Source: Njordibacter sp937773555 (GTDB lineage Bacteria > Pseudomonadota > Gammaproteobacteria > Pseudomonadales > Balneatricaceae). Taken from it: a stretch of 64,000 nucleotides of DNA. Shown here piece by piece: positions 18,304 to 27,566 of the stretch (position 1 is its first letter; each line of letters begins with the position of its first letter). The position numbers and the translations under genes are program-made. The notes below the pieces were generated by a model. It worked only from the letters and a program-made list of their open reading frames with translations. It did not search any database and was not told the origin of the DNA. The stretch spans positions 1 through 64,000 of the forward strand of contig NZ_CP159830.1 of the NCBI RefSeq assembly GCF_047730085.1, read 5' to 3'.

Positions 18304-18870
18304 ATGGGAACCATCGATCAGCATCTAGATTACGCCACACAAACGTTAACTGCAGGGGGTGTCATTGCCTATCCTACCGAAGCGGTGTGGGGCTTAGGGT
18401 GTGACCCGTGGAATGAGTCGGCTGTGGGTAAAATACTTAAACTAAAACAGCGATCTATGCACAAGGGGCTAATTTTAGTTGCATCGCAATGGGCTCAGTT
18501 TCAGCCTTTAATAGAAGGCTTAACAGCACAACAAATTGAGCAGCTTAATGAATCTTGGCCGGGCCCAACGACATGGTTGATGGCAGATCCACAATCTTGG
18601 GTGCCACCCTGGATTAAGGGCCGGCACTCAAGTGTGGCATTGAGGGTATCGGCCCACCCTTTAGTTTCAGCGCTATGTGACCAGTTTAACGGGCCAATAG
18701 TGTCTACTTCTGCTAACTTAGCTGGAGGTGAGCCCGCCAAGAGCCGTTTGCACATAACGCAGGCTTTTGGGGATCAAATTGATTATGTGGTTAACGGTGA
18801 GTTAGGCCAGAATAAACAACCAAGCGAAGTGAAAGATTTAGCATCAGGACAAATAATTCGTCCAGCATAA
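18304..18870 (+). CDS. tsaC: Threonylcarbamoyl-AMP synthase TsaC (YrdC family)
   Basis: TsaC makes threonylcarbamoyl-AMP for the t6A37 modification of ANN-decoding tRNAs. The 188-residue YrdC-domain protein shows the hallmark YPTEAVWGLGCDP near residues 22-34, the basic LKLKQRSMHKGLILVAS segment, PGPTTWLM, ALRVSAHP and VSTSANLAGG. Length corresponds to the short TsaC form without a Sua5 domain. It follows dprA by 20 bp and precedes hemF by 22 bp, as in Pseudomonas and E. coli (dprA/tsaC/aroE neighbourhood). Confidence 0.95.
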   Translation: MGTIDQHLDYATQTLTAGGVIAYPTEAVWGLGCDPWNESAVGKILKLKQRSMHKGLILVASQWAQFQPLIEGLTAQQIEQLNESWPGPTTWLMADPQSWVPPWIKGRHSSVALRVSAHPLVSALCDQFNGPIVSTSANLAGGEPAKSRLHITQAFGDQIDYVVNGELGQNKQPSEVKDLASGQIIRPA

Positions 18871-18892
18871 AGCAATATTTAAGGAATATTTA

Positions 18893-19804
18893 GTGTCTAA
18901 CGTCGATATTAATGCAGTAAAAACATACCTCCTTGGCCTGCAGCAAACTATATGTAATGCCTTGCAAGAACTCGATGGTGGAGCCCAATTCATTGCTGAC
19001 GAATGGCAGCGAGAAGCTGGTGGTGGTGGCATTAGCCGTGTTTTGTCAGGTGGCAGTGTGATAGAAAAGGGAGGGGTAAATTTCTCCCATGTGATGGGAG
19101 ACTCAATGCCAGCATCCGCTACCGCCCATAGGCCAGAACTAGCTGGGCGTAGCTTTCAGGCCATGGGTGTCTCGTTAGTCATTCACCCTCGAAACCCCTA
19201 TGCACCGACATCTCATGCAAATGTAAGGTTTTTTGTTGCCGAAAAGCCAGGAGAGGACCCTGTTTGGTGGTTCGGGGGCGGTTATGACTTAACCCCCTAT
19301 TATGGTAATCAAGAAGACTGTCGTCATTGGCACGCAGCTGCCAAAGCCGCTTGTGATCCTTTTGGCGAAGCCCTTTACCCACGATTGAAAAACTGGTGTG
19401 ATGAGTATTTTTATATTCCTCATCGCCAAGAAGCTCGTGGTGTGGGAGGGCTGTTTTTTGATGACCTCAATGATCCTGACTTCGATACCGCCTTTGCTAT
19501 TATGCAAAGTGTAGGTGATAGCTACCTTAGGGCCTATGGGCCCATTATTGAGCGTCGTAAGGATATGGCATATGGCGAGCGACAACGAGATTTCCAGTTA
19601 CACCGCCGTGGGCGATATGTGGAATTCAATTTAGTATATGACCGAGGCACCTTGTTTGGTTTACAAACGGGGGGTCGTACGGAGTCTATTCTCATGTCTC
19701 TGCCAAGCGAAGTCCGCTGGAGCTATGATTACCAAATCGATGAACATTCAGAAGAGGCCATACTAGGGCGGGATTTTTTACCTGCCAAAGATTGGCTGGA
19801 GTAG
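18893..19804 (+). CDS. hemF: Oxygen-dependent coproporphyrinogen-III oxidase
   Basis: HemF converts coproporphyrinogen III to protoporphyrinogen IX aerobically in haem synthesis. The 303-residue protein has the family signatures WWFGGGYDLTPYY near residue 122, RGVGGLFFDDL near 182 and the YVEFNLVYDRGTLFGLQTGGRTESILMSLP block near 243-272. The start is GTG, preceded by AAGGAA seven bases upstream; no better ATG is available. It is 22 bp after tsaC and 3 bp before aroE, so translational coupling is likely. Presence implies an aerobic lifestyle. Confidence 0.97.
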   Translation: MSNVDINAVKTYLLGLQQTICNALQELDGGAQFIADEWQREAGGGGISRVLSGGSVIEKGGVNFSHVMGDSMPASATAHRPELAGRSFQAMGVSLVIHPRNPYAPTSHANVRFFVAEKPGEDPVWWFGGGYDLTPYYGNQEDCRHWHAAAKAACDPFGEALYPRLKNWCDEYFYIPHRQEARGVGGLFFDDLNDPDFDTAFAIMQSVGDSYLRAYGPIIERRKDMAYGERQRDFQLHRRGRYVEFNLVYDRGTLFGLQTGGRTESILMSLPSEVRWSYDYQIDEHSEEAILGRDFLPAKDWLE

Positions 19805-19807
19805 CTC

Positions 19808-20629
19808 ATGCCTATCCATCAGTATCGTGTGTTTGGTAACCCTATTCATCAAAGTAAATCCCCTAGTATTCATAAGGCATTTGCGCATGCCACCCACCAA
19901 CACCTGAACTACCAAGCGCAGCTAGTATTAGACGACGAGTTCGAGCGCACCGTGACGGCGTTTTTTGCTTCTGGTGGCAAAGGCCTGAATATAACGGTAC
20001 CTTTTAAGCAACGAGCTTTTGCTATGGCGCAAATGCTAAGCCCAGCTGCGCAAAAAGCGGAGGCCGCCAACACCCTTTATTTAAATGAACAAGGGCAGTT
20101 AGTGGCTGAAAATACAGACGGAATGGGTTTAGTCCGTGACATCTGCAGCAATCTAGGAGGAGAATTAACAGCCAAACGAATTTTAGTTATAGGCGCAGGT
20201 GGCGCTGTTAGAGGAATACTGCAACCCCTCCTTGCACAACAACCACTGGCTATAGTTGTGGCTAACCGAACCCACAGTAAGGCTGAACAACTGGCTGAAT
20301 CTTTTACAGACCTAGGCAACATTAGTGCTTGCCCTATGGCGCAACTTCAAGGCTCATTTGATTGGATTATTAACGGTACTTCGGCAAGCTTAGCGGGTGA
20401 CCTCCCTGCGTTACCTGGTGGATTAATTAACCCCAGCACCCGCTGCTACGACATGATGTACTCTGCCGATACTACAGTGTTCAATGCATGGGCGATCGAG
20501 CAAGGCGCAGAGCAAGCAGACGATGGTTTGGGCATGTTAGTTGAACAAGCCGCTCAATCCTTCAGGTTATGGCGTGGCGTTTTACCGCCCACTGCAGAGG
20601 TCTTGCAGGCATTACGAAGGTCAATCTAA
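19808..20629 (+). CDS. aroE: Shikimate dehydrogenase (NADP+)
   Basis: AroE reduces 3-dehydroshikimate to shikimate in aromatic amino acid synthesis. The 273-residue protein begins with the substrate-binding segment FGNPIHQSKSPSIH (two conserved Ser), has NITVPFKQ with the catalytic Lys near residue 65, NTDGMGL with the catalytic Asp near 101, the nucleotide-binding VIGAGGAVRGI near 127-137 and ANRTHSKAE, the NRTxxKA-type NADP site. Length is normal. It lies 3 bp after hemF. Confidence 0.96.
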   Translation: MPIHQYRVFGNPIHQSKSPSIHKAFAHATHQHLNYQAQLVLDDEFERTVTAFFASGGKGLNITVPFKQRAFAMAQMLSPAAQKAEAANTLYLNEQGQLVAENTDGMGLVRDICSNLGGELTAKRILVIGAGGAVRGILQPLLAQQPLAIVVANRTHSKAEQLAESFTDLGNISACPMAQLQGSFDWIINGTSASLAGDLPALPGGLINPSTRCYDMMYSADTTVFNAWAIEQGAEQADDGLGMLVEQAAQSFRLWRGVLPPTAEVLQALRRSI

Positions 20630-20681
20630 TGATCGTTGCCTACCTAACAATACTCTTTGTGCGTCACCAGAGCACTATTCT

Positions 20682-21380
20682 ATGAAAACGATTGGCCTTA
20701 TAGGCGGTATGAGTTGGGAATCTACAAGTCTCTATTACAGCGCTATTAATCAAGGGGTTAGGGAAAGTTTAGGTGGCCTACATAGTGCTAAAATTTGTCT
20801 ATATAGTGTAGATTTTTACGAAATTGAGCAATTACAGCATCAAGGCAAATGGCAACAAACAGCAGACATTTTAGCCAAGGCGGCTGAAGCAGTAGAAGCG
20901 GGTGGCGCGGATCTTTTTTTAATTTGTACCAACACCATGCACAAGGTTGCTCCAGAAGTTCAGGCAGCGGTGAATATTCCCCTATTGCATATAGCCGACG
21001 CTACAGCTAACAAACTGTTAGCGGATGGCATTACTAAAGTTGGGTTGCTGGGCACTGGGTTTACTATGCAGCAGGATTTTTACCAAGGACGTTTGACTCA
21101 AGGATTTGGCATCCAGGTGATTACGCCAAATGCAGAGCAGCAACAGAAGGTTCATGAGGTGATCTACAAAGAACTGTGCCTGGGTAACATTAACAAGCAG
21201 TCTAAGCGTTACTACCTTGAGGTGATTCAAGATTTATATAATCAAGGTGCTCAAGCCGTTATTTTAGGCTGCACAGAAATCACTTTGCTGGTTAAACAAG
21301 CTGAGACTTCAGTTCCCCTTTACGACACTACCGCCATTCACGCTCAAAGCGCAGTGGCGGCTGCATTGGATGATACCTGA
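20682..21380 (+). CDS. Aspartate/glutamate racemase family protein
   Basis: This 232-residue protein belongs to the cofactor-independent Asp/Glu racemase family (YgeA/RacD-like). It starts MKTIGLIGGMSWEST, contains the first catalytic cysteine in ICTNTMHK near residue 80 and the second in LGCTEI near 191. An open frame extends 47 codons upstream into the end of aroE, but that extension lacks family similarity, so the ATG at 20682 is preferred. The substrate may be aspartate, glutamate or another amino acid. It lies 52 bp after aroE and is possibly co-transcribed. Confidence 0.85.
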   Translation: MKTIGLIGGMSWESTSLYYSAINQGVRESLGGLHSAKICLYSVDFYEIEQLQHQGKWQQTADILAKAAEAVEAGGADLFLICTNTMHKVAPEVQAAVNIPLLHIADATANKLLADGITKVGLLGTGFTMQQDFYQGRLTQGFGIQVITPNAEQQQKVHEVIYKELCLGNINKQSKRYYLEVIQDLYNQGAQAVILGCTEITLLVKQAETSVPLYDTTAIHAQSAVAAALDDT

Positions 21381-21388
21381 GGTGCTGT

Positions 21389-22120
21389 TTAACTAAGCTC
21401 GGCGCTGTGATAAATGTTTTGTACGTCATCAAGGTCTGTCAGCATGTCTAAAAAAGTTTCAAACATTGCTGCGTCATCACCCGTTATTGGGCTCGTATTT
21501 TGTGGGATGAATTGGATCTCATCCACTTCAAACTCAAACTTACCTTCATCGTTACCTAAAGTATCGATGAGCGCTTGCTTGGTTTTGTTGTACTCAGTGT
21601 TAGGTGCAAATACAGTCGTCTTACCATCCTCACATTCAACGTCGGTCACATCTACGTCGGCTTCCATTAGCGCTTCCAGTACGGCATCTTCGTCATCACC
21701 GTCAAATACAAAAATAGCACTATGATCAAACATGTGGCCTACACTACCTGAGGTACCAATTTTGCACTTAGTTTTAGTGAAGCATAGGCGTACGTCACCA
21801 AAAGTACGGTTTGGATTGTCTGTTAGGCACTCAACAATCACCATAGCATTGCCCGGGCCATAACCTTCATAACGCGCGGTGGAGTAGTCTTCACCGCCAC
21901 CACCTTTGGCTTTTTCTAATGCCTTATCGATCACGTGGCTAGGCACTTGATCTTTTTTGGCCTTATCGATGAGGGTGCGAAGCGCCAAGTTACCATCGGG
22001 TTCCACACCACCAGATTTTGCACAAACGTAAATTTCACGGCCGTATTTGCTATACACCTTAGCTTTAGCGTCAGATGTTTTGGCGATGTCTAACTTTTTG
22101 TTTTGGTAGGCTCTGCCCAT
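21389..22120 (-). CDS. YebC/PmpR family protein, YeeN-type paralog
   Basis: The 243-residue product belongs to the YebC/TACO1 family, which acts on translation of proline-rich stretches and has been reported as DNA-binding regulators in some bacteria. The start MGRAYQNKKLDIAKT with YSKYGREIYVCAKSGG is typical of the second, YeeN-like paralog rather than ruvC-linked YebC (which starts MAGHSKW). YEGYGPGNAMVIVECLTDNPNRT is the family core. It is not next to ruvC, consistent with this paralog. It ends 8 bp from the convergent racemase stop. Confidence 0.88.
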   Translation of the reverse strand: MGRAYQNKKLDIAKTSDAKAKVYSKYGREIYVCAKSGGVEPDGNLALRTLIDKAKKDQVPSHVIDKALEKAKGGGGEDYSTARYEGYGPGNAMVIVECLTDNPNRTFGDVRLCFTKTKCKIGTSGSVGHMFDHSAIFVFDGDDEDAVLEALMEADVDVTDVECEDGKTTVFAPNTEYNKTKQALIDTLGNDEGKFEFEVDEIQFIPQNTSPITGDDAAMFETFLDMLTDLDDVQNIYHSAELS

Positions 22121-22243
22121 GGTATCTGTCCAGTGGAAAAAATCACTATAATTTTACCTTTATAATTGATCTGGCGAAAGCTACAGATGTAAACTTCTTT
22201 AATAACCCTAAAACAAGCGCTATTTCACTTAGGATTCAACACA

Positions 22244-22741
22244 ATGAATATCCGAGAAGTTATTGATGGTGATTTTGATGGGATCTGGCCTATTTTTCAT
22301 CACATCGTTAAGGCGGGTGAAACCTATGCCTACCCAAGAGACACTAGCAAGGTGCAAGCTGAAAAAATATGGCTAGAAGCCCCGCGGAAGACCTATGTGG
22401 TCGAAGAAGCCGGCATTATTGTTGGCACTTACTTCATCAAGACCAACCAGGCAGGCCCAGGGTCTCATGTGTGTAACTGTGGTTATATGGTCTCAGTTGG
22501 GGCAAGAGGGCGGGGCATAGCGTCTTTTATGTGTAAACATTCACAAAAACAAGCCAGTGTTTTAGGCTATAAAGCGATGCAGTTTAATTTTGTTGCAGTG
22601 ACTAATAAAGGCGCGATAAAGCTATGGCACAAGTTAGGGTTTGAACAAGTGGGCCGTCTACCAAAAGCCTTTTTGCACCCAAGCTTAGGTTATGTCGATG
22701 CCCTCTTGATGTATAAATGGTTAGCATTACAATCTGCATAG
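22244..22741 (+). CDS. GNAT family N-acetyltransferase
   Basis: The 165-residue protein has the GNAT fold: N-terminal IREVIDGDFDGIWPIFHHIV, and the acetyl-CoA-binding motif A region VSVGARGRGIASFMCKHSQKQA near residues 84-105, with the expected R/Q-x-x-G-x-G/A pattern, then AVTNKGAIKLWHKLGFEQVG typical of motif B. The acyl acceptor cannot be inferred; closest in style to phosphinothricin-type or L-amino acid acetyltransferases. It stands alone between yebC-like and the peroxiredoxin-like gene, with about 60 bp before the latter. Confidence 0.82.
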   Translation: MNIREVIDGDFDGIWPIFHHIVKAGETYAYPRDTSKVQAEKIWLEAPRKTYVVEEAGIIVGTYFIKTNQAGPGSHVCNCGYMVSVGARGRGIASFMCKHSQKQASVLGYKAMQFNFVAVTNKGAIKLWHKLGFEQVGRLPKAFLHPSLGYVDALLMYKWLALQSA

Positions 22742-22800
22742 ACCTAACCCCAACCCCTGTATAGTATTGAGCCTATAGCCAACTCATAAGAGAAATACTG

Positions 22801-23355
22801 ATGCAGCTCACTAACTTACCAGACCATTTGCCAGCGCCAAAAGATGATGGACTAAGTGACCATTTGTACGGCAGGCAGTGGCCCCCCGGGAGTCTGCTTG
22901 GGACTAACCAAGAGTGGGTTAATTTGGCCCAGATACATAATTATGTAGTGGTTTATGTCTACCCTATGACAGGGCGACCCGATGTGCCACTACCTGAGGG
23001 CTGGGATGACATTCCAGGGGCAAGGGGCTGCACCCCTCAGTCGTGTAGCTTTAGAGATCATTATGCACAACTGCAGCAGCTTCATGCCCATGTATTTGGT
23101 TTGAGTGTCCAGGCGAATGCCTATCAAATTGAAGCCCAGCAAAGGTTGCACCTGCCATTCGAACTACTAAGTGACAACCAATTGACGCTGAAATCAGCTT
23201 TGCATCTTCCCACATTTGAAGTAGCCAGTATGGAGTTATACAAGCGCATCACCCTTATCCTTAAACAGGGGCGCATCTGTAAGGTCTTTTACCCGGTGTT
23301 TCCCTCAAGTGAGAACGCCTCAGAGGTCCTTGAGTGGCTCAAGAGCCAAGATTAA
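22801..23355 (+). CDS. Peroxiredoxin-like thioredoxin-fold protein (Bcp/redoxin type)
   Basis: The 184-residue protein resembles AhpC/TSA-type peroxiredoxins. After VVVYVYPMTG it has a proline-rich insertion and then ARGCTPQSCSFRD near residues 75-87, matching the Bcp-type GCT-x-x-x-C pair in which the first Cys is peroxidatic and the second, five residues on, resolving. The later FELLSDNQLTL segment matches the peroxiredoxin fold. It probably reduces peroxides with thioredoxin, but partner and substrate are inferred. No co-transcribed neighbour is evident. Confidence 0.78.
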   Translation: MQLTNLPDHLPAPKDDGLSDHLYGRQWPPGSLLGTNQEWVNLAQIHNYVVVYVYPMTGRPDVPLPEGWDDIPGARGCTPQSCSFRDHYAQLQQLHAHVFGLSVQANAYQIEAQQRLHLPFELLSDNQLTLKSALHLPTFEVASMELYKRITLILKQGRICKVFYPVFPSSENASEVLEWLKSQD

Positions 23356-23433
23356 CCCAAGCGACTTACTGCTGCTTTACATACGAGGCAACGGGCTATG
23401 CTAGACCTCTCGAGCACTGTTGGTGTTGATCGC

Positions 23434-24327
23434 CTAAGCTTTGGAGCGTGCAAAAAAAGGCAGTTTAATACCCAAAACAAGCCCATTCCCAAGCAATACA
23501 AAGCCTAAACCACAGGCACTACTAAGACTCCAGGCATAGCCCTCAAATACAGTTGACAAGCCCAGAGCCACTACTGGGAACATGACCGTAGCATAGGCAG
23601 CTTTGTTGGCGCCAATCCGGCCTACGAGGGAAAGATAGGCTGTGAACCCTGCAACAGTGCCTATAATTGCTAAGTAAAGTAGACTACCAAGATAATGGGG
23701 CTGCGAGTCCCAGGTTAATGGTGTACCAGTAATAATTAATAAGGCGGCTAAAAATAGAGCCCCATAAAACATGGCATAAGCGCTGCTAGTAAAGGGTTTT
23801 AGGCCTTTTTTGTTATGCCTTACTGAGATCATGTTACCAAGAGAAAATAAAGATGTGCCTAGAAAGGCAAATCCAATGCTGCCTAAATTCACCCCTTTGG
23901 CCGAATCAGCCTTTAACTCTGGCCAAAACATTAAGCTAAGGCCAGCAATGCCTATAATGCTTGCAGCAAATACTACACGGGTTGGTCTTTCTCCCCAAAA
24001 AATACGGCTGTTAACGGCATTAAATAGGGTTGAGGCAGAAAAAATAACCGCCAGTAAGCCACTTGATATGTCTAAACCTGCAGTATAAACACACACAAAG
24101 TTTAGAGAAAACATACACATGCCTTGCAGGACCATAAACCCATGGTCTTGCTTGCTTGTGGCTTGCAAGCGACCGCTAAGAAGCACCAATGCCAGCATAA
24201 TTGCTGCTGCTATCGTAAAGCGGTAAAATACTGAGGTAAGAATTGCAACGTCACCTAATTGCCAATGAATGGCGATCCAGGTAGTGCCCCAGATAAATAC
24301 GGTGGATAAGTATAAAAATTGCGTCAC
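23434..24327 (-). CDS. EamA/DMT family transporter
   Basis: The 297-residue protein has about ten hydrophobic segments arranged as two EamA repeats: the first begins FLYLSTVFIWGTTWIAIHWQ and the second around GSIGFAFLGTSLFSLGNMIS. This is the drug/metabolite transporter superfamily, usually exporters of amino acids, nucleosides or other small molecules. The substrate cannot be assigned. It lies downstream of gpt on the same strand with about 30 bp between, so co-transcription with the gamma-carbonic anhydrase-like gene and gpt is possible. Confidence 0.85.
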   Translation of the reverse strand: MTQFLYLSTVFIWGTTWIAIHWQLGDVAILTSVFYRFTIAAAIMLALVLLSGRLQATSKQDHGFMVLQGMCMFSLNFVCVYTAGLDISSGLLAVIFSASTLFNAVNSRIFWGERPTRVVFAASIIGIAGLSLMFWPELKADSAKGVNLGSIGFAFLGTSLFSLGNMISVRHNKKGLKPFTSSAYAMFYGALFLAALLIITGTPLTWDSQPHYLGSLLYLAIIGTVAGFTAYLSLVGRIGANKAAYATVMFPVVALGLSTVFEGYAWSLSSACGLGFVLLGNGLVLGIKLPFFARSKA

Positions 24328-24356
24328 GGCGGTTCCTGTTGGCTAAGCCATGATGT

Positions 24357-24854
24357 TTAGTCTTGCAGGTCTGCAATCGGTGTAGCAAAGCTGTGCGCCA
24401 TATCCCACGGGAAACGAATCCAAGTGTCTTGGCTTACTTCCGTAATGTACATATCTACTGCGGGTTTGCCAGCTGGCTTCGCATACACAGTGGCAAAAGT
24501 AGCTTTAGGGACTAGGGCACGCACGGCTGTTGCTGTCTTGCCCGTATCGACAAGGTCATCAATAAGTAAAAACCCCTCACCGTCACCATCAAAACCTTTT
24601 AGTAACTTAAGCTGGCCTTGATCGCTAGCCTCCACACCGGCCTCAAGCTGGCCATAGCTAGAAATACAAATAGTATCAATTAAGCGAATGTCTAGCTCGC
24701 GGGCAATGATAGCCGCAGGTACTAGGCCTCCGCGGGTGATGGCAATAATACCCTCCCATGGCCCTTGACCCAATAAGCGCCAAGCTAGGGCACGGGCGTT
24801 GCGGTGTAGTTCTTCCCAAGAGATGGGGTAGTCTTTATGGTATGGATTGCTCAT
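24357..24854 (-). CDS. gpt: Xanthine-guanine phosphoribosyltransferase
   Basis: Gpt salvages guanine and xanthine using PRPP. The 165-residue protein starts YHKDYPISWEELHRNARALAWRL, has GIIAITRGGLVPAAIIAREL near residues 35-54, and the PRPP-binding motif FLLIDDLVDTGKTA near 94-107. The C-terminal WIRFPWD segment is typical of xanthine-guanine rather than hypoxanthine enzymes. Length matches the E. coli-type family. Its start overlaps the end of the gamma-carbonic anhydrase-like gene by 4 bp. Confidence 0.93.
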   Translation of the reverse strand: MSNPYHKDYPISWEELHRNARALAWRLLGQGPWEGIIAITRGGLVPAAIIARELDIRLIDTICISSYGQLEAGVEASDQGQLKLLKGFDGDGEGFLLIDDLVDTGKTATAVRALVPKATFATVYAKPAGKPAVDMYITEVSQDTWIRFPWDMAHSFATPIADLQD

Positions 24855-25390
24855 GGGTTTTCCTGTGCTAAGTACTGATTTTTAAGATTTACATAATTAT
24901 TAGCCATATAGGTCAGGCTTGAGAGCTCAGCATCAGTTAAGGGGCGTTTTTGCCTTGCAGGGCTGCCGGCATATAAAAAGCCACTCACTAGCCTTTTACC
25001 TGGGGTAACTAGGCTGTTAGCGGCGATCATAACATCGTCATCCACCACTACGTCATCCATAATAGTACTGCCCATACCGACTAATACTCGATTACCGATG
25101 GTGCAGCCATGTAATATAGTACGATGCCCCACTGTGACCTGGTCTCCGATAATTAATGGATGCCCTGCTGGGTTGTGAGCACTTTTATGGGTAACATGTA
25201 AAATTGACCCATCTTGAATACTGGTAGAGTGACCAATTCGAATATGATTTACATCGCCACGGACCACGCTGTAGGGCCAAATAGATGAGTCTGCGCCAAT
25301 ATGAACATCACCTATAATAATGCACTCTGCGTCTGCAAATGCACTCGAATTAATCTGAGGGGTGACGTGTTTAAGGGGTCGAATAGACAT
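24851..25390 (-). CDS. Gamma carbonic anhydrase family protein (left-handed beta-helix)
   Basis: The 179-residue protein consists of hexapeptide-repeat turns (for example DVHIGADSSIWPYSVVRGD, HIRIGHSTSIQDGSILHV, LIIGDQVTVGHRTILHGCTIG, VLVGMGSTIMDD) that form a left-handed beta-helix trimer. His residues in HVTHKSAHNP, VGHRTILHG match the metal site of the YrdA/CaiE/gamma-CA family. Whether it is catalytically active is unknown; many YrdA-type members are not proven enzymes. It is coupled to gpt by a 4-bp overlap and diverges from prlC, with 91 bp between starts. Confidence 0.88.
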   Translation of the reverse strand: MSIRPLKHVTPQINSSAFADAECIIIGDVHIGADSSIWPYSVVRGDVNHIRIGHSTSIQDGSILHVTHKSAHNPAGHPLIIGDQVTVGHRTILHGCTIGNRVLVGMGSTIMDDVVVDDDVMIAANSLVTPGKRLVSGFLYAGSPARQKRPLTDAELSSLTYMANNYVNLKNQYLAQENP

Positions 25391-25481
25391 TGTTGTTCCT
25401 AATTTGCAGCAAAACGTTGGGTATTAGTAAAAGAGGCACTATTATAACCCCACTAAGATACAAAACAATCGATGAGCCACT

Positions 25482-27566
25482 ATGACCTTTCCTTCCTTAC
25501 AAGATGTATTACTACTGCCAGACTTTGCTTCAATGGACCCGACCGGGTTGGCTGCAAAATTAGATAAGAAGCTAATAAACAACCAGCAGGCTATTGAACA
25601 ACTGTTAAAAAACCAAGATACCCCAAACTATAACCGGTTGGTACCAGCCTTGGAACAGTTGGGTGATGAAGTTGATCAGCTGTGGGGGCCGCTAAGCCAT
25701 TTACATGGGGTAAGTAATAGAGATGATATAAGAGCAGCTTTTGATGAGTGTCTGCCAAAACTGACCGCCTATGCCACACAGATGGGGCAAAATAAGGCGC
25801 TGTATTTGGCTTTTGTGGACCTGTTAAAAAGTGATGACTTTAACCAGCTAAGCCAACCAAAGCAGCAGTTTGTGAAACTTCAAATAAGAGATTTCAAGCT
25901 AGCTGGAGTCGCATTAAACCCGCAAAAGCAAAAAGAGTATGGCCAGCTAAAACAACAGATGGCGGAGCTTTCCACACGGTTTTCAAATCACCTAATGGAT
26001 GCTACAGAAGCTTGGAGCAAGCATATAAAAAATAGTAAGCACTTACTCGGACTGCCTGAATCGGCCTTGCAGCAGGCTCAGGAAACAGCTAAATCTAAGG
26101 GCTTAGATGGGTATCTGTTAAAACTAGATTTTTCTTGTTATCACTCAGTCATGACCTTTGCAGAGAAAAGTGACCTTAGGCAAGAAATATATCAAGCCTT
26201 CAATACTCGAGCGTCTGATCAAGGGCCCTATGGTGGGCAGTTTGATAATACTCAGGTGATGCAAGAGCTGATAGGTTTACGGCATAAGGTGGCTAATCTT
26301 GTAGGGTTTGATCACTATGCAGATTATTCGGTCGCTACCAAAATGGCAGACTCTGGGCGAGCAGTTGAAATGTTTTTATCAGACCTCGCAAAAGGGTGTA
26401 AACCACAAGCTGAAGCAGACATGCAACAGTTACAAAAATTCGCCACCGAGTCAGGTGGGCCCACGCCAATGGCAGCATGGGATGTAGCTTATTACAGTGA
26501 AAAACTGCGTCAAAACCGCTACCACTTATCCCAAGAAGAGCTCAAGCCTTATTTTGCATTACCACAAGTGCAGGCCGGGTTATTTGATGTTGTTAAACGT
26601 ATTTATGGCATTGAAGTGACGCCCTGCACAGGGGTGAGTACTTGGCACCAAGATGTAGGTTTTTATAAAGTGGCTCATGCAGGTAAAGCCATTGGTTATT
26701 TTTATTTTGATCTTTATGCACGAGAGCATAAACGTGGTGGTGCATGGATGGATGAATGCCGTAACCGCCAGTTTAAAGCCAACGGTGAACTACAACTACC
26801 TGTAGCTTACCTAGTATGTAACTTTGCACCCCCACTGGGGGGCAAGCCAGCTTTACTGACCCATGGTGAAGCCACCACCTTGTTCCATGAATTTGGCCAT
26901 GGCTTACATCATATGATGACCAACATTGACGTTGCAGGTGTTGCTGGCATCAATGGTGTGGCATGGGACGCAGTGGAATTACCCAGCCAACTATTAGAAA
27001 ACTGGTGTTGGCAGGAAGAGTCATTACGTTTGTTTGCTAAGCACTACCAAACAGGCAATGGCTTGCCAGAAGACTTATTGCAAAAAATGTTAGCAGCAAA
27101 AAACTTTCAAGCGGGCATGTTTGTCATGCGGCAACTAGAATTTGCCTTATTTGATTTGCGATTACATATGAACTACAACCCAGTTGCGCCCCAACCCATA
27201 CAATCAGTGTTGAATGCTGTGCGCAAAGAAGTAGCAGTTGTAAAAGCACCAGAGTGGAATCGTTTTCAACATGGCTTTGCTCACATTTTTGCTGGTGGCT
27301 ATGCATCCGGGTACTACAGCTACTTGTGGGCAGAAGTGTTGGCTGCAGATGTCTTTAGCCGATTTGAAGATGAGGGTATTTTTAACCCAAACACTGGTGC
27401 AGCACTTTGGCTGGATATAACTGGTCAAGGAGGCAGTCGGGACGCCATGGCTCTGTTCACCAAATTTATGGGGCGCGAACCTAGTGTAGACGCATTAATG
27501 CGCAACAAAGGGTTGGCTCACGCAGACAATCAGAAGTTAAGCCAAGGAGCCAGTGATGAAGGTTAG
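25482..27566 (+). CDS. prlC: Oligopeptidase A (M3 family metallopeptidase)
   Basis: PrlC is a cytoplasmic zinc endopeptidase that degrades signal peptides and other oligopeptides. The 694-residue protein has the M3 zinc signature LFHEFGHGLHHM near residues 470-481, with the downstream Glu ligand in the WDAVELPSQLLENW segment. The N-terminal helical region and the FAHIFAGGYASGYYSYLWAEVLAADVF block near 592-618 are typical. Length is normal. It overlaps the next gene by about 11 bp, as in Pseudomonas where a YheV-type zinc ribbon gene follows prlC. Confidence 0.96.
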   Translation: MTFPSLQDVLLLPDFASMDPTGLAAKLDKKLINNQQAIEQLLKNQDTPNYNRLVPALEQLGDEVDQLWGPLSHLHGVSNRDDIRAAFDECLPKLTAYATQMGQNKALYLAFVDLLKSDDFNQLSQPKQQFVKLQIRDFKLAGVALNPQKQKEYGQLKQQMAELSTRFSNHLMDATEAWSKHIKNSKHLLGLPESALQQAQETAKSKGLDGYLLKLDFSCYHSVMTFAEKSDLRQEIYQAFNTRASDQGPYGGQFDNTQVMQELIGLRHKVANLVGFDHYADYSVATKMADSGRAVEMFLSDLAKGCKPQAEADMQQLQKFATESGGPTPMAAWDVAYYSEKLRQNRYHLSQEELKPYFALPQVQAGLFDVVKRIYGIEVTPCTGVSTWHQDVGFYKVAHAGKAIGYFYFDLYAREHKRGGAWMDECRNRQFKANGELQLPVAYLVCNFAPPLGGKPALLTHGEATTLFHEFGHGLHHMMTNIDVAGVAGINGVAWDAVELPSQLLENWCWQEESLRLFAKHYQTGNGLPEDLLQKMLAAKNFQAGMFVMRQLEFALFDLRLHMNYNPVAPQPIQSVLNAVRKEVAVVKAPEWNRFQHGFAHIFAGGYASGYYSYLWAEVLAADVFSRFEDEGIFNPNTGAALWLDITGQGGSRDAMALFTKFMGREPSVDALMRNKGLAHADNQKLSQGASDEG

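Noticed and set aside
20541..20681. Upstream extension of the racemase gene over the end of aroE
   Set aside because: The extra 47 codons show no family character and overlap a conserved gene; ATG 20682 begins the typical MKTIGLIGGM start.
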